Positions 24,590 to 36,900 of a stretch of DNA of 64,000 bases are shown here, piece after piece. Origin of the DNA: Mytilisepta virgata (lineage: Eukaryota; Mollusca; Bivalvia; Mytilida; Mytilidae); contig CM051514.1 of assembly GCA_028015205.1 (NCBI GenBank), positions 29,342,150 to 29,406,149 on the forward strand. The letters run 5' to 3'. The notes under the pieces were generated by a model that did no database searches, had not been told where the DNA came from, and worked only from the letters and a program-made list of their open reading frames with translations. The position numbers and the translations under genes are program-made. Each line of letters starts with the position of its first letter. Positions within the stretch are counted from its first letter, which is position 1.

Positions 24590-25108
24590 ACAGACTCGTA
24601 CAATTTTTATTCATCAATCATCCGTCCGTCATTAATTCATTTTAAACTCTGCATATATGTAAACAAAAACAACTCTAGGAAAAATATATATGATTATAAA
24701 TGGAATACAGTGAAATGTTTTGATGTGGTTATCCAGATATTTTATACAGGGTTCTTGGTAGTTATGTTTGCTTTGACAATTTTTTATAATAATGTTTTAT
24801 TGTTGAAGGAAATTTTTAAAATGTGATAAAAATCAGGTTGTACTAAAACAAATTCTGGTGTTATGAACTTTTTAAACAATCTTCGGAAATTAATTTAAAA
24901 AGTGAAGTACATGTAGCACTGCTAGTCTTCTATTGTTCTTTTAGTTTGCAAAAACAAAAGGTCTTGACAAAAACTCTCAAAATATCTTTTTAATGAATAA
25001 TGTTATTTTATTTGAACAACAAGTTATATAGAAGAAAGACTATAATAAAGCACCTTGCTATCATAAATATTCACATTTTTCGCAGAATTTTGTGTGAATA
25101 TATTTTTC
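24590..25108 (+). other. SPAG6 3' flank, probable 3' UTR
   Basis: Non-coding AT-rich sequence after the stop codon. The first convincing AATAAA on this strand is near 25043, so the mRNA may end around 25070, just before the inverted repeat. The true end cannot be read from sequence alone. Confidence 0.4.
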
Positions 25109-25265
25109 AATGAGGAACCAGAGTGAGTTATCTTTTCCTAACCAATGTAGGTAAGGGAGATAATTAAATTCTCTCCCTTTTGTCCAGAGGCTAAAAGGGA
25201 GACAAATTTATTATCCCCCTTACCTACATTGGTTTGGAAAATATTACTCACTCTGGTTTCTCATT
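25109..25265. repeat. 157-bp long inverted repeat
   Basis: The left arm (AATGAGGAACCAGAGTGAG, then AACCAATGTAGGTAAGGG and TCTCCCTTTT) pairs with the right arm (AAAAGGGAG, CCCTTACCTACATTGG, CTCACTCTGGTTTCTCATT). The arms are about 70 bp long with a few mismatches, around a loop of about 11 nt. It looks like a fold-back MITE just downstream of SPAG6. No clear target duplication is visible. Confidence 0.75.
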
Positions 25266-26539
25266 ATAAAAAGGTGCAGGCATAGATATTTAATATACAA
25301 GAGTTTGATATTAGTTTGTGGTTTTACTCTGAGCCATAGATAATATTCATTGCTACATACATTGCCAAGAAATTTAAAAAAAATATATATTTTTTTTAAT
25401 AAGATGAAGTACAGAATTTCATATTAGGAACTGCATTTATGGTCGTATTACTCCTTAAATTATTAAAGGCTAATATATATCTTAAAATGTTGTTTCATTA
25501 ATTTTAAGTTATGAAATATTAAGATATAGTGATATATAAATCTGTCTTTGGAAACCTCACTTAAGGAAAATGATATGATGACCCCAGCAGTTCAAAAATT
25601 AATCTTCACAAAAATATTTGATAAGAATAACACTCATTCGAACATAGTGCTGGGAAAAATGAGAAAACAATATTTATTTGGAAATTTCAGCAAATTTATG
25701 TAATGTTTTTGTTGAATTTTTATAATATATTATAAAATTTTACAATTATATTTATTAAATTTTAGACCGTGTTTGTTTTAAGCCTGAAAATTAGAGACCA
25801 GTTGCTTATTATTTGAACACTATTTTAAATTTACTGTTTTGAGAAAACTGTTCTTGTGCATAGCTCTGTCCTCAGGTGGTTTTGGCTTAATCTTTTGTAT
25901 TATTGCTTTTGGTGTTAACATTTAAGGCCTTGAGTACAACTGACAAGTCATAAATGAACAAAATGTGGAAATCTTGCTCATCAGAATTGTATCATATAAT
26001 TTGTTAATGTATAAGGGGAACTAACCCATGCAGAACTGAATTAACATAATAAGCAAGTAAACATCACATTTTACATTCATCATCTTGAAAGTCTTTAGGT
26101 GGTCCCCTATCAAAATTATGTACAAGGGTCTGGATCTTGGACCAATATGACCAACATCATTAAAATAAAAATCAGTGAAAAATACACTCAAATCTCATTG
26201 TCTTGAACTCGTTTGAGTCGAAATTCTCTTATGGTCCTGAACTTTGTTCCATATAATTACATACTCAAATATAAAATTATTACCCCAGGGATAAAAATTG
26301 GCTTCAATAGTTAATCCGAAAATCAATAAATAAATTCTGGTCATTACCACTGTCCAGATTGATGTATGACTGTCGATCTTTACCTGAGGTTACCTTGACT
26401 TGTTATCTTAGATAATTAATGCATTTCAGTTCTGAATTAAGTTTTTATTATGTTTAACAAGCATTCTGATAGTATTGCTTGAGCTGTTACAGAATCAGAT
26501 GATGAACAGAGTGATTCTTAAAATCCTAAAACTATGCAC
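25266..26539. other. intergenic, nothing recognised
   Basis: AT-rich, no gene or repeat that I can support. Confidence 0.4.
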
Positions 26540-26912
26540 CGGGTACACAATAATTACCCATTCTGCCTGAAACTCAAACTTGATCTGTAGCTCATCGTTA
26601 TAAGCTCACATGCATGCCAGAAATAAAAGGGTTTGCGAAAAAATCCAGAAAACTGTTATTTTAGCAATAATTTCTATTTCCAAGGGCAATGACTCTCACA
26701 ATAATTATTCGACCAGCGTGAAACTCAGACTTGATCTGTAACTCATCATTGTAAGCAGGGGTCATATAATACTTCATATACAGTTCCTGTTGTAAGCTAA
26801 TATACCAAAGTCTGAAAAAAGTCTGGAAAACTTGTGTGACTGGTGGACGACGGAGTGAAAACCTATAGTGGTCTGTAGTCCCCCTTTGGCGTTGCCGGTG
26901 GGGGACTAATTA
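26540..26912 (-). mobile_element. tandem-array element, family D
   Basis: Two units of about 148 bp start near GCCTGAAACTCAAACTTGAT (26565) and GCGTGAAACTCAGACTTGAT (26713). The right end carries GGTGGACGACGGAGTG followed by a hairpin (TAGTCCCCCTTTGG ... CCGGTGGGGGACTA, 26876-26908). This is the same plan as families A to C: GACGACGG close to a hairpin terminus. The left limit is approximate. Confidence 0.55.
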
Positions 26913-28009
26913 GCCTCCGCTTGATTAATGGAGCTACTGAAATCGAATTTTGCCGGAGGTTAAAAAATATTCGAGGACATATTACATTGTACAATAATGT
27001 TGACTAACAGACTTACCTCCGCAAATTTGAACCCCATAATCTACGTATAGTTGATTTTTACTCTCTGGTAAACTTCACTTGGTACCATGGCTCTTGTTTA
27101 TCCGTTTCCACTGTATTAAACGTTTCATGTAAATATTCCAACGATTCGCTGCATGCCTGCAGATTCTGTGACTTTTACTTGCCAACCGTATTCGTTCAAT
27201 TGACTTTCCCGGGTCACGTAATGTTATTTTGGTACTTTGAATCCCAGTAAGAATACAGGGGTATCTGCAGGTCTTCTAAACGATCCTTCAAACCGACCAT
27301 TGCCAACCCTTATCAATTAGTATTGAGCTATTGCCTCTTCGTTACGCTGTTTCTGCAGATTAGTTTTTAACAATTAACGGATTTTTGTCCACTTACTCGC
27401 GAGTTTCCGAGGGGTATTGGTTTGCATTTATTTCCCATATTACCATGGATAATGAGTGCCTTTCTTGAAGCCGAATATTTAGCTATAGGACAAGATGAAG
27501 AAAATCCGAAGGACCATCCAACAGACAAACAAACATCCTGTTACTATTTTTTCTCTATATATCAGAGATCTTGTCAATATGTTGTCATAATCACAGGCAC
27601 TTGAATTGCGGACATCCTGGGTTTTTTTCAGCAAATATGGTCAACGGTAGCTGGACCTAGAAACAAAGGTTAATACAACACGACAGTTGTAACACGAAAT
27701 GTTGTTAAACATCGATAAAATGGTCAAAAATGGTAATTTCAGCTTAAGATCCGTACCTGTATCACAGGATGGGGCATTTTGGAAAAAAGGGGGGTCCGGA
27801 ATTCAATTGCCTGTGCATGGTTGTAATCAGTGTATTGGTTTTGTCTGTCAAAAACCAAAACAATTAAAACAAAGAACAGTCATATTAGAAAAGTTTATTT
27901 TGATTTTTTAATAAATGAGAACACACAATTTATAGATTTAATTGATATAAATTAAATTACATATACCCTCAACCCAAGATCACACATTCAGGTAAATAAG
28001 CTTGGTTCC
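26913..28009. other. intergenic, no supported gene
   Basis: Open frames of 60-70 codons at 27422-27604 and 27699-27911 lack any recognisable similarity. On the minus strand a GAGGTAAGTCTG donor-like site follows a short ATG frame near 27013-27045, but no downstream exon was found. Confidence 0.35.
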
Positions 28010-28156
28010 TTTTTAAAACAGTCGATAGAACTGAGGACAGGGGATTCTTGAAAATTTACTCTCATAGGAAAATAGATGTTGTTTTCATTTTGTAATGTTG
28101 TGTGGCATGCTATGAAATGTAGTATTATGACAATAAAGATTTGAATTTAATTAAAT
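28010..28156 (+). pseudogene. retroelement 3' end with AATAAAG tail
   Basis: TAAAACAGTCGATAGAACTG followed by AGGACAGGGGATTCTTG resembles TAAAACGGTCATTAGAACTG followed by AGGTCGGAGGGCTCTTA at 30085-30122, the end of the retroelement relic there. The stretch ends GACAATAAAGATTTGAATTT, a typical 3' end. Only the tail is left. Confidence 0.6.
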
Positions 28157-28296
28157 TGTTATTTCTCCTTTAATTTGTCAATATTTTGATTTTTGCATAA
28201 AATTAAATATTCTTATTTTCAGTCTTATAAAATTGGGTTTGTTCGTGCATACCACCGCTCTAAGATGGGTTTGAGTTTAGCTTTGGTCAGTTTTAA

Positions 28297-28336
28297 CTGG
28301 GACTATTATACTATAATATTAGTATAATAGTCCCAG
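28297..28336. repeat. 40-bp palindrome
   Basis: CTGGGACTATTATACTA and TAGTATAATAGTCCCAG are exact inverted copies around a 6-nt centre (TAATAT). It may be the hairpin terminus of a mobile element. Confidence 0.8.
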
Positions 28337-28675
28337 GTTTTAATTGGAATCTGCTGGTAATAAATTAGGGGCATTACATTTCAGTCTTGTGCAGGCATGG
28401 GCAATTGATAAGTCGTACTTTGATGAAATATAACTATCTTTTGTGTTAAAATTGGTTTCATAGAATACATATTATCCTGCACTGGTTTTGTAATGAAGAT
28501 CATCGAAAAGTCAAAGTTAAAGCAGGTACAAAATGTACATTTTCCTTCCAACACCAAACAGTCAGATAGTTCCATAGTGTTTGATTGATTCGTTGCCATT
28601 TCCTTTTGGGCTAAAACATTTTTCTACCTACACCAAGATTTCGTCTTTAGCAACATCGGGGACTTTTTCAAAAAG

Positions 28676-28678
<3 letters not shown>

Positions 28679-28732
<54 letters not shown>
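28679..28732. repeat. (AT)n microsatellite
   Basis: About 27 uninterrupted AT dinucleotides. The alternating Ile-Tyr open frame that runs through it is an artefact of this repeat. Confidence 0.97.
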
Positions 28733-28735
<3 letters not shown>

Positions 28736-28917
28736 CGCTTTAAATCGGAGGTTACAACATTTATGGGTTCAAGGTGGAAATCACAAGAAGCCACAAACCC
28801 TTAATGGGCCTGTTATATATCAAGCGGTACGCGTCAATATCATGTCACTGAGAATATCAACAATAATTAAACTAAAAAGGTAACCGAGACAAACTTGGGG
28901 CTTTTATAACCATAGAC

Positions 28918-29045
28918 AGATAGATAGAATTGATAGATTTATTCACCAAATCAAGGGCCCACAAGGGGAATGTTTACATAAACAAATTGATTATTACATG
29001 AAATTACAAGTAACTATAGAGTATAACATAAAAATATTCATAGCA
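28918..29045 (-). pseudogene. retroelement 3' end with short tandem tail
   Basis: On the minus strand the sequence runs TTCCCCTTGTGGGCCCTTGA, TTTGGTGAATAAATCTATCA, then a tail of CTATC-type repeats. This is a familiar layout for a LINE 3' end. The rest of the element is not recognisable. Confidence 0.5.
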
Positions 29046-29649
29046 TCACAGGAGTAAATTTAAGTTCATGTTCATTCAACTGCAAAGGCACCACGGGAAG
29101 ATGCACAAGAACATAAAGGTTCTCCTCGTTCCAAATGCAGAAAAATAAATACCGTAAATCAAGAGTCCCAAAGTGCACCCAAATATCTGGAACATGGATG
29201 ATAATAATGAGTATCAAATTTATCATAGATATGGATAAACAAACTAAAACAAACTAAAACTTCCAAATTTTCAATGGTCATTAACCATACAAGCTTATCC
29301 TTATTTTCTAGAATTTTTAGAACTCTTAATAATATTCAGAAAAAGATTTCACTACAAACAAATAAAAAATGTTTCTCATCCTATACGTTTCTGACTTGCA
29401 ACGGGGTCAAACCAGTTTCGTTAAGCTTCGATCAAGTTTTGAATTATAGAAATTAAATTTTTATTAATTTTACTTCATAATCAAAATTTTAATCATGTGT
29501 GAATAGCAGTTTATTTTTGAAAAAAAAACAAGCCATTTGATGTAAACAAAACTATAAATGCATGTTTCATTATTTATTTTAGGATTTTAGGGTTGCATCT
29601 TGTTATTACCATTTTATGTTAGTTTATATGTTTTATATATATTCGGTCA

Positions 29650-30262
29650 AAAGCTCTTCAGAGCTTGTGTTTGTGTATTTTATCTACCCCAATGGTGACA
29701 CAAAACAATGTACAACTCATGGGACTCACAAGCGAGTGGAAACAAAAGTAGAACGTGCAGGATATCTGTACGCAGGTTTGAGTAATCTGCGAATTTCAAA
29801 ATACTTAATTATTTATTTTACACAAATTCGTATTAGTGATCATACCTTGAAATTGAGAAAGGTAGATATAAAAAAATACCACGATAAGAAAAAATATGTA
29901 AAGTATGCAAAACTATTGAAGACGAGAATCATTTTTTGTTAAGTTGCAAAATAAATCAAAATTTAAGGAACAATCTCTTTGCTGATTTAGATAATAATTT
30001 TAATTTTAAAAGTCTTGACCAGGATGACAAAATTTATTTTAAATCCATCTTCAACGAGACATGTAAGAAATATTGGCTTCTTCTTAAAACGGTCATTAGA
30101 ACTGAGGTCGGAGGGCTCTTAACCTAATCATGTACTTTCATGATTATAACTTTTTGTCACAGATATATATAAACTTGCACTAATTGTACTGTTTGTTTGT
30201 ATCATGCTTGTCACACACATTAGTTTCATATGTTTTATGGCAATAAAATATTATCATTATTA
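29650..30262 (+). pseudogene. retroelement relic: C-terminal zinc motif, 3' UTR and poly(A) signal
   Basis: RISDHTLKLRKVDIKKYHDK ends in one frame. The next frame continues CKVCKTIEDENHFLLSC (a Cys-Cys-His-Cys pattern), KINQNLRNNLFADLDNN and IRTEVGGLLT before a stop at 30124-30126. The switch happens in a run of A at about 29888-29894, so one base has been lost or gained there. The sequence goes on to GCAATAAAATATTATC near 30240. It is the same kind of protein end as in the minus-strand relic at 5330-5842. No RT core is left in the window. Confidence 0.7.
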
Positions 30263-30792
30263 AAAACCACGATTTAAACAGATATGATGAGTTTTATCCC
30301 CGGTTTTATCACAGTGAGTTTTACTGATGAACATTTATTTTGTCAAACCTATTTAATTTTGAAATGTGTAAAATTCATGTTTTAAGAATGATTAATTCTT
30401 AAAAGATATGAATAAAAAAGTTTCCAAATGTTAAAAAAAGACATTTAGTATTTATGAACTTAACAGTTCAAAAGCAATTTATAACAGTTAACAAAAATTT
30501 GTAAATGTTTTAAAATCTATCCGCATGTGATGCTGATGCTGACCGATTCACACATTAGTGCCCTATGACTCTGATAAAATAGTTCAAATAAATGTCTTTG
30601 AACGTTCTGTAAAACATAAAACTATAACACGAAAATAAAAAAGTAGTCTTATATTGGAATATTTCTGCAAATCATGACTTGAGCACACCGAAAATCTCAC
30701 CGCGTTTCGCAAAACGGAAGTTGATAAATTTTATCGAACTATTTTTAGAAAAGTTTTGTGAAAAGTTGTGAAGTTCTTAAAGATGCTGAAAG
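30263..30792 (+). other. 5' flank of the WSC gene
   Basis: AT-rich, presumably containing the promoter and 5' UTR of the gene that starts at 30793. I see no clear TATA box or initiator to single out. Confidence 0.35.
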
Positions 30793-30954
30793 ATGAAATC
30801 ACATTTCTTATGTTTTATTACTTTATCAATGATAATTGCAGGTTAGTTAAGATCGTTAAAAACATATAGCATTGTTTAATCATCATTCAACAGGTGGGAC
30901 AGGTAACGAGGTAACGTGTAGTTGTTGTCTCAGTGTCAGTGAGGGTTAAAAAAT

Positions 30955-30985
<31 letters not shown>

Positions 30986-33900
30986 GAGGGTGTCAGAAGG
31001 AAACATTTGTCAGAAATTCATCATAGGCATGTTCTCTTTACATGTCTTTTCTGGGGATAAAATTTAAGATTCAGAATATATAGGCATAGGCCTAAACAGG
31101 TAAATGGAATTTAACTCTTCATTACACTGACATTAGTATTTTAGTATTTCATAATTGAGGGAATTGGGTAGGAAAAGAAGATGAAAACATGGTCATAGGG
31201 AAGAATGTATCTTGTAATGTGATCCTCAACAACACATGGTAAAACATCGTTTAAGAGACAAATATATGGAGATCTTTCGTCTGTTAAATTGAAATAAAAA
31301 AAAAAGTGATCACAAAAAGACTGTAATTTCTGTTATCCATCTCCAAATTTTGGCCTGTATTTTTTGAATGAAAATCCTTTGTTCAGACTCCAAGAGATGG
31401 AGTGAGAGGCATGAGAATTGGAGGAATGGTGGAAAAAGAGAAAGGTACTCCCCTTTCCACCCTCACTGTTTGGTAAATGGTTTGGCCTACAATTCAGAAT
31501 CAGCATGGTTTTGCCCAAGTACCAGTTAGCCTTGATTGTTTTATCCAAATTTCATGAAAAATTGCTGAAGAGTAAAGTTCAGGTTAAATGTGATAGGCCC
31601 AGGATTGGGCTGACCAAGAATTGTAATTGAAAATTGCTGTGAAAATTTCCTCCAGAAGACAATAAAATAAAAGAAAATTTAAATGTGATTGTATTATTTT
31701 TAATGCATGCAATTTGTCTTTTTTATCTGAGCACTGTGTTTTTTTCCAGATAGTAATCTAAGGGACAGCTGCACTACAGCGAGTCTTGGACAACAACCCC
31801 TCAAAAAGTGTCATTTTTCTCTAACCCTTGGTCACATAGAGTATGCCCTACTTGTTGAAAAAAGAGCTCAAGTAGACTGTTTGTGTGCATCAACATGTTA
31901 TCTTTCTGAATTTGGCAAAAATGATCTTTTGTAAATGTATGGAGGGCCAAGAGAAGCCATGCATTTATATCGGATGGAGTGGTCAAAACCATCGAATGAC
32001 TGTAAGGGTGAAGAACAAGGTAAAGCTGTATCCTCATGGAAAACTAATTTTTTAGGGAAAGGATAATAGGTTGTGTAGCTTTGTTCACAACCCTGTAAAA
32101 GATTGAAAAATCTAGACCAATGAAAATAGAGGACGGCTCTATCCTAAAGAGAACCCAGATCTTGAACCTGGCCTCTAGTTAACATTAGCTTAGTTTTTTA
32201 ACATGCAAACCTTAACAAATACCTGCATGTAATGAAATTTTCATTTTCAAATAAATATTTATTTAGGCCAAACAGAAGGTAACACGTGGTATCAAGGATG
32301 TTTTTACAGAAATTCAAGTGGTATCGACTCCATCGTAACGGACAACTATATGAAGTCGGGAGTTCCTTTGGATGATGCTATTGTTGGTTGTGCAAGGAAA
32401 TGCAGTAAGGAGAGGTACAATATTAGAAAGTAATTGCTGAATAATTATGAATAGTGATGGAATCAGAAAGATTTTTATGATCGATCAATGGTTACCTATA
32501 AATAACTAATGATCTATTATAATTGGAATAAAAACAAATGGGTAAATATGCAGTACATGTACATTGTTAGAAAATATTATGTTCATTTGTACAAGCCTTA
32601 GAAATGAGTAGAAATGCGAGGTTTACAGAGCCTTCTCGCCTGTTTCGCGGCGAGTACAAATAAACTTTATATTATATGACAATAAATTCTTATCTAGGGA
32701 AAAGGCATGAAAATGGAACATTCATAGCTGATTTGAAGAAGGGCTGTTTTTGGAGCGTAATTTAGGGAAACATGACGTCACAATCACTGTGAACCAGAAC
32801 GAAATGCAAAATATCATTGAATGTGAGGACAAGGGTACCAGGAGACTATATTGGGCTACTGACCCAATATTGAAAAACAATATTGGTCAGCTTAAAGGGT
32901 AGTTGCAGGATAAATTCATTTACTTGCAATTTGTCAGGCATAGAAATCATAACAGCATGCATAGATGCATTTACATATATTAATCAAATTAGCTATGAAT
33001 CATGAATAAAATAATATTACATGCAATGAGAATATGAAATATTAATTTTAAGTTGAAAAAAATACTAATTTAAAATACATATTACATTTGTTATTGACTT
33101 CTGTCAAATATACCTTTTTACTTAAATACGAAACTATTAACTCTACCTGATAACTTCATTACCGAAAGTGAATATGCATGTAGAATAATCGATTATATAT
33201 ATTTCTAATAGAGTGCTTGAATTTCCCTTACAATTGAATGGCTCAAGCTGGCATTCAAAAACTTTTCGTCCAAATAATCGCCAAAGTCTAATTTTTGTTG
33301 CCAGTTTCAAAATTTGTTAGCCAAGTTACCCTCCCCCTTTTTAAACCCAAATGATTGTTCTTTTATTCATTACTATTTGAAATAACCTGACATGAAAAGT
33401 ATTTTTGATGAAATAAAGTTTTAAATACAATTATCTGTCATCTAAAATGACTTCTTTACTTTGATAGCAAGTCTAATAAAACATTGATACCCACATGTGT
33501 TTTGTTTATGTTAAAACCAGAAATGACATCACAATCTTTGCAGGTCAGAAATTTTATGATTTCACGCTTTTAAACATCTGTTTAAGGTAATAAAAGGCAT
33601 GTGTAAGTGATAATTTGGTCCTTGTAAAATAAGTCTGGGTGGACTAATGTCCCTAGGAAAATATATCCATGATTGGAATTTTCCTAGTAAAAACATTCCA
33701 ACTAATAGTAATCTTTGTCTGAGGAATAATTTTACTTGGAAAAATTGTTGGACAAAAATAACTAGGGAAACTAGTCCAGGGCTTTCCAAAGTAGCCGATA
33801 GACGGCAGAAATCTGCCGTTTATGGTGGCTACAAGTGGGAGCTACTTCACTGACAAAAAAATAAATTCCAAATGAAAAAAAATCTTTTTAAAATATGTAG

Positions 33901-36900
33901 ACAAGCGTCGAGAGTTGTATTGTCGCGAAGTCACGATAAACAAGGATGTAAATCCTGTGTTTACCTTTAGCTAAATATAGTTCACGTGAATTCCGGTCAC
34001 TGATTGGTCGTCTATTAAAAGCAGGGGTTTATCCAGGGTTATTGGGAAGGGTTGTTTTTGGCCTATTTTGGGAAAAATTTTGGCCAATTGGGAACAAAAA
34101 TTAGAGGTGTAAGTGAACATTTTTGGGAATTCTGCATGATTTTAAAATAATTTCCATTGGGAATGGGTCCTTTTACCGGACCCAGCTTGATGGTAGAAAA
34201 ATCCATGAAAAGTGTACATTTACGTCATCTCTAGTCAGAAAGCATCATATTTTTGCAAGGATATTATCATAATAAGAGAGAAGTTCCGATGGTCAACAAC
34301 AATGAAGCGATCAAATACCCTGGCTCTGTCCCACGATCATCATCACATTCTCAGGGCTATAACCAAACTTTCAAAAAAATTAAGTAGTAGGCTAAAAATT
34401 AAATTTTATAACAATAATATTTGTTATTATTATCAAAAAAGAATGAATTATCAGCATAACGGAAAGAAAATAATGAAGAATTGAAGGTTAGGGTAAACAT
34501 GGGGAAAATCGGACAACGGGGAATTTTGGACATAATTATAAATTTAGCATCCTGCACACAAAAAACAATAAATTTCTTCGAGATTTTTTTTTTTTTAATT
34601 TCATACATAAAAAATGGTAATTTGAAAGTTGGAATTAGGTGCCAGGAGATTGCAAGAATGCAGGATTTTGCTCTATTTACCCCAGAGCTTCTGGGGGCCC
34701 CCAGATCCCTTGCCGTAAAGGCGCCAAGCTAGTAGCTTGGCGCGGCGACCGGCTTTGCCGGCCGCATGTCACAGCCGCCTACTTTTAGATTTCAGCCTGC
34801 TACTTCAAATTGTATGGAAAGCCCTGCTAGTCAAAGCAGCCCCGCTGCATATCCCTGCGCTACTCTTGTGTTTTTGAAATCCATAAAATCTAAACCAGTG
34901 CTGTTGCTATAGTGATTCCAAATATATATGGTAGAAATCACAAATAAAGTAGTCTTTCAGGAAATTTAGCAAAATTGGAATCACCTATTTTTGAAATCCA
35001 AATGAACCTGAAAAAATCTATAGTTGCTAAGTACAAAATGTAAAATTCAAAAAATAATAGTCTTAGATACTTTCAAAAATTTATTGAAATTGGAATCGCA
35101 TATTTTTGAAATCCATACAACCCAAACTATTGCTGTTGGTATAGTGATTCCAAATATGTATGTTTGCTAAATAGAAATCACAAATAAAGTAGTCTTTGAG
35201 TCTTTCAGGAAATTTACCAAAATTGGAATCACATATTTTTGAAATCCAAATGAACCTGACAAGTCTTTAAAATTAAAAAAATAATAGTCTTAGACACTTT
35301 CAGGAAATTTACCAAAGTTGGAATCACATATATATGACATCTAAATGATCCCAATATCTGTTACTGCTGATGTGATCCAAATGGTCTTTGAGACTTCCAG
35401 GAAATTTACCAAAGTTGGAACCGCATCTTAAAACAATTTTAAACCTTTAGCTTAATCTACATTAGTGGTACAATTACTGAGCCAACTTTCAGTTCAGTTA
35501 TTTGTACTTTACTTTAGGTTCATTTCTTTGGAACTAAACATAGTGTATCAATAAAACTTCATCAGTGGATGTGTCGTGGATAGTACTGAGCAATCATACA
35601 TGATGACCTACATTTTAGGTGGGGGATCCCTGTCTTACATGTACAGACTTAATTTCTAGTTTTTGTCTCGCCTGCGACAAAAAGTCGTTGAGGCGGGGTA
35701 TGGGTATTACTTTCTGGCAGAGGCGTTAACTTTTTATACGACCGCAAAATTTTTGCGGTCGTATATTGGTATGACGTTGGCGTCGTCGTCGTCGTCGTTG
35801 TCGTCGTCGTCTGCGTCGTCGTCCGTCGTCTGCGTCGTCGTCCGAAGACATTTGGTTTTCGCACTATAACTTTAGTATAAGTTAATAGAAATCTATGAAA
35901 TTTAAACACAAGGTTTATGACCACAAAAGGAAGGTTGGGATTGATTTTGGGAGTTTTGGTCCCAACAGTTTAAGAATCAGGGGCCAAAAAAGGGCCCAAT
36001 AAGCATTTTTCTTGGTTTTCGCACAATAACTCTAGTATAAGTAAATAGAAATCTATGAAATTTTAACACAAGGTTTATGACCACAAAAGGAAGGTTGGGA
36101 TTGTTTTTGGGAGTTTTGGTCCCAACAGTTTAGGAAGTAGGGGCTAAAAAAGGGCCCAAAGCATTTTTCTTGGTTTTTGCACAATAACTTTAGTATAAGT
36201 AAATAGAAATCTATGAAATTTAAACACAAGGTTTATGACCACAAAAGGAAGGTTGGGATTGATTTTTGGAGTTTTGGTCCCAACAGTTTAGGAATTAGGG
36301 GCCAAAAGGGTCCAAAATTAAACTTTGTTTGATTTCATCGAAAATTGAACTATTGGGGTTCTTTGATATGCCGAATCTAACCGTGCCTTTAGATTCTTAA
36401 TTTTTGGTCCCGTTTTCAAATTGGTCTACATTAAGGTCCAAAGGGTCCAAAATTAAACTTAGTTTGATTTTAACAAAAATTGAATTCTTGGGGTTCTTTC
36501 ATATGCTGAATCTAAACATGTACTTAGTTTTTTATTATGGGCCCAGTTTTCAAGTTGGTCCAAATCGGGGTCCAAAATTAAACTTTGTTTGATTTCATCG
36601 AAAATTGAAGTATTGGGGTTCTTTGATATGCCGAATCTAACTTTGCATTTAGATTCTTAATTTTTGGTCCCGTTTTCAAATTGGTCTACATTAAGGTCCA
36701 AAGGGTCCAAAATTAAACTTAGTTTGATTTTAACAAAAATTGAATTCTTGGGGTTCTTTGATATGCTGAATCTAAACATGTACTTAGTTTTTTTATTATG
36801 GGCCCAGTTTTCAAGTTGGTCCAAATCGGGGTCCAAAATTAAACTTTGTTTGATTTCATCGAAAATTGACTTATTGGGGTTCTTTGATATGCCGAATCTA

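Noticed and set aside
27013..27045. Minus-strand ATG followed by a GAGGTAAGTCTG donor
   Set aside because: It looks like a small first exon, but no partner exon was found in 24.6-27 kb.
28581..28883. 100-codon open frame with an (Ile-Tyr)n run
   Set aside because: It is carried by the (AT)n microsatellite; nothing on either side resembles a protein.
34212..34732. Overlapping frames of 69-90 codons
   Set aside because: AT-rich chance frames on both strands with no recognisable motifs.
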